Positions 61,201 through 64,000 of a stretch of DNA of 64,000 nt are shown here, one piece after another. The notes under the pieces are model-generated. The model had not been told where the DNA came from and ran no database searches. It worked only from the letters and a program-made list of their open reading frames with translations. Location: NCBI GenBank assembly GCA_936432065.2, contig OW386293.2, positions 63,138,265 through 63,202,264 on the forward strand. The letters are read 5' to 3'. Each line of letters opens with the position of its first letter. Within the stretch, counting starts at the first letter, position 1. The stretch is from Rutpela maculata. Taxonomy: Eukaryota; Arthropoda; Insecta; Coleoptera; Cerambycidae. The position numbers and the translations under genes are program-made.

Positions 61201-64000
61201 GCAAATTAGCATGGGTTTGAAGAAATTAGGATGGGTTTGATGAAACCGAACGAAAATTTATGTGAGGTTTGTAAATTTATGTGAGGTTTGACATATTTAG
61301 CATGGGTTTGACGAAATTAGGATGGGTTTGATGAAACCGAACGAAAATTTATGTGGTTTGAAAATTTACCTGAGGTTTGAGCAATTTAGCATGGGTTTGA
61401 AGAAATTAGGATGGGTTTGATGAAATTAGGATGGGTTTGATGAAACCGAACGAAAATTTATGTGGTTTGAAAATTTATGTGAGGTTTGAGCAATTTAGCA
61501 TGGGTTTGAAGAAATTAGGATGGGTTTGATGAAACCGAACGAAAATTTATGTGAGGTTTGAAAATTTATGTGAGGTTTGACAAAATTAGCATGGGTTTGA
61601 CGAAATTAGGATGGGTTTGATGAATCCGAACGAAAACTTATGAGGTTTGAAAATTTATCTGAGGTTTGAGCAAATTAGCATGGGTTTGAAGAAATTAGGA
61701 TGGGTTTGATGAAACCGAACGAAAATTTATGTGGTTTGAAAATTTATGTGAGGTTTGACATATTTAGCATGGGTTTGACGAAATTAGGATGGGTTTGATG
61801 AAACCGAACGAAAATTTATGTGGTTTGAAAATTTACCTGAGGTTTGAGCAATTTAGCATGGGTTTGAAGAAATTAGGATGGGTTTGATGAAATTAGGATG
61901 GGTTTGATGAATCCGAACGAAAATTTATGAGGTTTGAAAATTTATCTGAGGTTTGAGCAAATTAGCATGGGTTTGAAGAAATTAGGATGGGTTTGATGAA
62001 ACCGAACGAAAATTTATGTGGTTTGAAAATTTATGTGAGGTTTGAGCAATTTAGCATGGGTTTGAAGAAATTAGGATGGGTTTGATGAAACCGAACGAAA
62101 ATTTATGTGAGGTTTGAAAATTTATGTGAGGTTTGACATATTTAGCATGGGTTTGACGAAATTAGGATGGGTTTGATGAAACCGAACGAAAATTTATGTG
62201 GTTTGAAAATTTACCTGAGGTTTGAGCAATTTAGCATGGGTTTGAAGAAATTAGGATGGGTTTGATGAAATTAGGATGGGTTTGATGAAACCGAACGAAA
62301 ATTTATGTGGTTTGAAAATTTATGTGAGGTTTGAGCAATTTAGCATGGGTTTGAAGAAATTAGGATGGGTTTGATGAAACCGAACGAAAATTTATGTGAG
62401 GTTTGAAAATTTATGTGAGGTTTGACAAAATTAGCATGGGTTTGACGAAATTAGGATGGGTTTGATGAATCCGAACGAAAATTTATGAGGTTTGAAAATT
62501 TATCTGAGGTTTGAGCAAATTAGCATGGGTTTGAAGAAATTAGGATGGGTTTGATGAAACCGAACGAAAATTTATGTGGTTTGAAAATTTATGTGAGGTT
62601 TGACATATTTAGCATGGGTTTGACGAAATTAGGATGGGTTTGATGAAACCGAACGAAAATTTATGTGGTTTGAAAATTTACCTGAGGTTTGAGCAATTTA
62701 GCATGGGTTTGAAGAAATTAGGATGGGTTTGATGAAATTAGGATGGGTTTGATGAATCCGAAAGAAAATTTATGAGGTTTGAAAATTTATCTGAGGTTTG
62801 AGCAAATTAGCATGGGTTTGAAGAAATTAGGATGGGTTTGAGAAACTGAACGAAAATTTATGTGGTTTGAAAATGTATGTGAGGTTTGAGCAATTTAGCA
62901 TGGGTTTGAAGAAATTAGGATGGGTTTGATGAAACCGAACGAAAATTTATGTGAGGTTTGAAAATTTATGTGAGGTTTGACATATTTAGCATGGGTTTGA
63001 CGAAATTAGGATGGGTTTGATGAAACCGAACGAAAATTTATGTGGTTTGAAAATTTACCTGAGGTTTGAGCAATTTAGCATGGGTTTGAAGAAATTAGGA
63101 TGGGTTTGATGAAATTAGGATGGGTTTGATGAAACCGAACGAAAATTTATGTGGTTTGAAAATTTATGTGAGGTTTGAGCAATTTAGCATGGGTTTGAAG
63201 AAATTAGGATGGGTTTGATGAATCCGAACGAAAATTTATGAGGTTTGAAAATTTATCTGAGGTTTGAGCAAATTAGCATGGGTTTGAAGAAATTAGGATG
63301 GGTTTGATGAAACCGAACGAAAATTTATGTGGTTTGAAAATTTATGTGAGGTTTGAGCAATTTAGCATGGGTTTGAAGAAATTAGGATGGGTTTGATGAA
63401 ACCGAACGAAAATTTATGTGAGGTTTGAAAATTTATGTGAGGTTTGACATATTTAGCATGGGTTTGACGAAATTAGGATGGGTTTGATGAAACCGAACGA
63501 AAATTTATGTGGTTTGAAAATTTACCTGAGGTTTGAGCAATTTAGCATGGGTTTGAAGAAATTAGGATGGGTTTGATGAAATTAGGATGGGTTTGATGAA
63601 ACCGAACGAAAATTTATGTGGTTTGAAAATTTATGTGAGGTTTGAGCAATTTAGCATGGGTTTGAAGAAATTAGGATGGGTTTGATGAAACCGAACGAAA
63701 ATTTATGTGAGGTTTGAAAATTTATGTGAGGTTTGACAAAATTAGCATGGGTTTGACGAAATTAGGATGGGTTTGATGAATCCGAACGAAAATTTATGAG
63801 GTTTGAAAATTTATCTGAGGTTTGAGCAAATTAGCATGGGTTTGAAGAAATTAGGATGGGTTTGATGAAACCGAACGAAAATTTATGTGGTTTGAAAATT
63901 TATGTGAGGTTTGACATATTTAGCATGGGTTTGACGAAATTAGGATGGGTTTGATGAAACCGAACGAAAATTTATGTGGTTTGAAAATTTACCTGAGGTT

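Larger units (their letters stand above)
29106..64000. repeat. Satellite B array, hierarchical ~20-bp / ~90-bp / multi-kb repeat
   Basis: The core is a ~20-bp word GAnnAAATTAnnATGGGTTT with shorter forms gaaaatttatgtgaggttt and gaaaatttatgtggttt. Four or five cores plus a cap 'gatgaaaccgaac' or 'gatgaatccgaac' form a monomer. Types seen: 89 bp with 'gagcaatttagc'; 91 bp with 'gacatatttagc'; 91 bp with 'gacaaaattagc'; 109 bp with 'tttacctgagg' and an extra core; 89 bp with 'gaatccg' and 'tatctgagg'; and a short 71-bp form. The plus strand is strongly G-over-C biased, and CpG is nearly confined to the cap and 'gacgaaa'. No open frame of note exists. The array runs off the right edge. Confidence 0.97.

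Noticed and set aside
29106..64000. CRISPR-like array in satellite B
   Set aside because: There are no unique spacers: all intervals are variants of the same 20-bp core, and the sequence context is eukaryotic satellite.
29106..64000. G-quadruplex-forming array
   Set aside because: GGG tracts recur only about once per 20 bp with ~17-base gaps, too long for ordinary quadruplexes.

Overview
The window is AT-rich, gene-poor eukaryotic repeat DNA, most likely from an insect. Reasons: scattered TTAGG/CCTAA motifs (the arthropod telomere unit), several TA-flanked elements with CAGGGTG- or CAGTGTG-type ends that are common in insect genomes, and no bacterial-style gene organisation. It looks like a block of (peri)centromeric or other constitutive heterochromatin. 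The species and chromosome position cannot be read from the sequence.

Layout. Satellite A, a ~277-bp monomer with one conserved HindIII site, fills 1-603, 2569-5781 and 14332-29105. The first gap (604-2568) is a patchwork of small repeats: an inverted block of ~19-bp units with a 49-bp-stem hairpin, a CGAG/CGAA tetranucleotide tract, a 22-bp minisatellite (nine copies in exact register) and a diverged ~100-bp direct duplication. The second gap (5782-14331) is a single 8,550-bp insertion with perfect 12-bp terminal inverted repeats (CCCAGTGAACAC). Removing it and one copy of the flanking AT restores an intact satellite A monomer, so it is a transposon inserted in the array. It carries subterminal ~140-bp tandem repeats, several smaller nested MITE or foldback elements, a 108-bp tandem repeat, a candidate two-exon gene for a 59-residue basic, probably coiled-coil protein (7204-7753, +), and a broken minus-strand coding remnant (8269-8443) facing it. 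I could not assign either to a family.

From 29106 to the right edge (~34.9 kb, on the order of 380 monomers) lies satellite B, an abrupt change of sequence. B is hierarchical: a ~20-bp core (GAnnAAATTAnnATGGGTTT) builds ~71-109-bp monomers of about six types, which form multi-kilobase higher-order blocks. Shared rare variants show a 4,511-bp tandem duplication (34984-44005) and long-range block copies at offsets of 8,919, 16,481 and 25,023 bp. Satellite A has smaller equivalents (2,441, 1,383 and 1,113 bp).

There is no convincing full-length protein gene, RNA gene or CRISPR array. The many 60-97-codon open frames are satellite artefacts. The parts most worth a second look are the 8.55-kb element with its two-exon gene, the B hierarchy, and the possible common origin of the small 604-975 block and satellite B.
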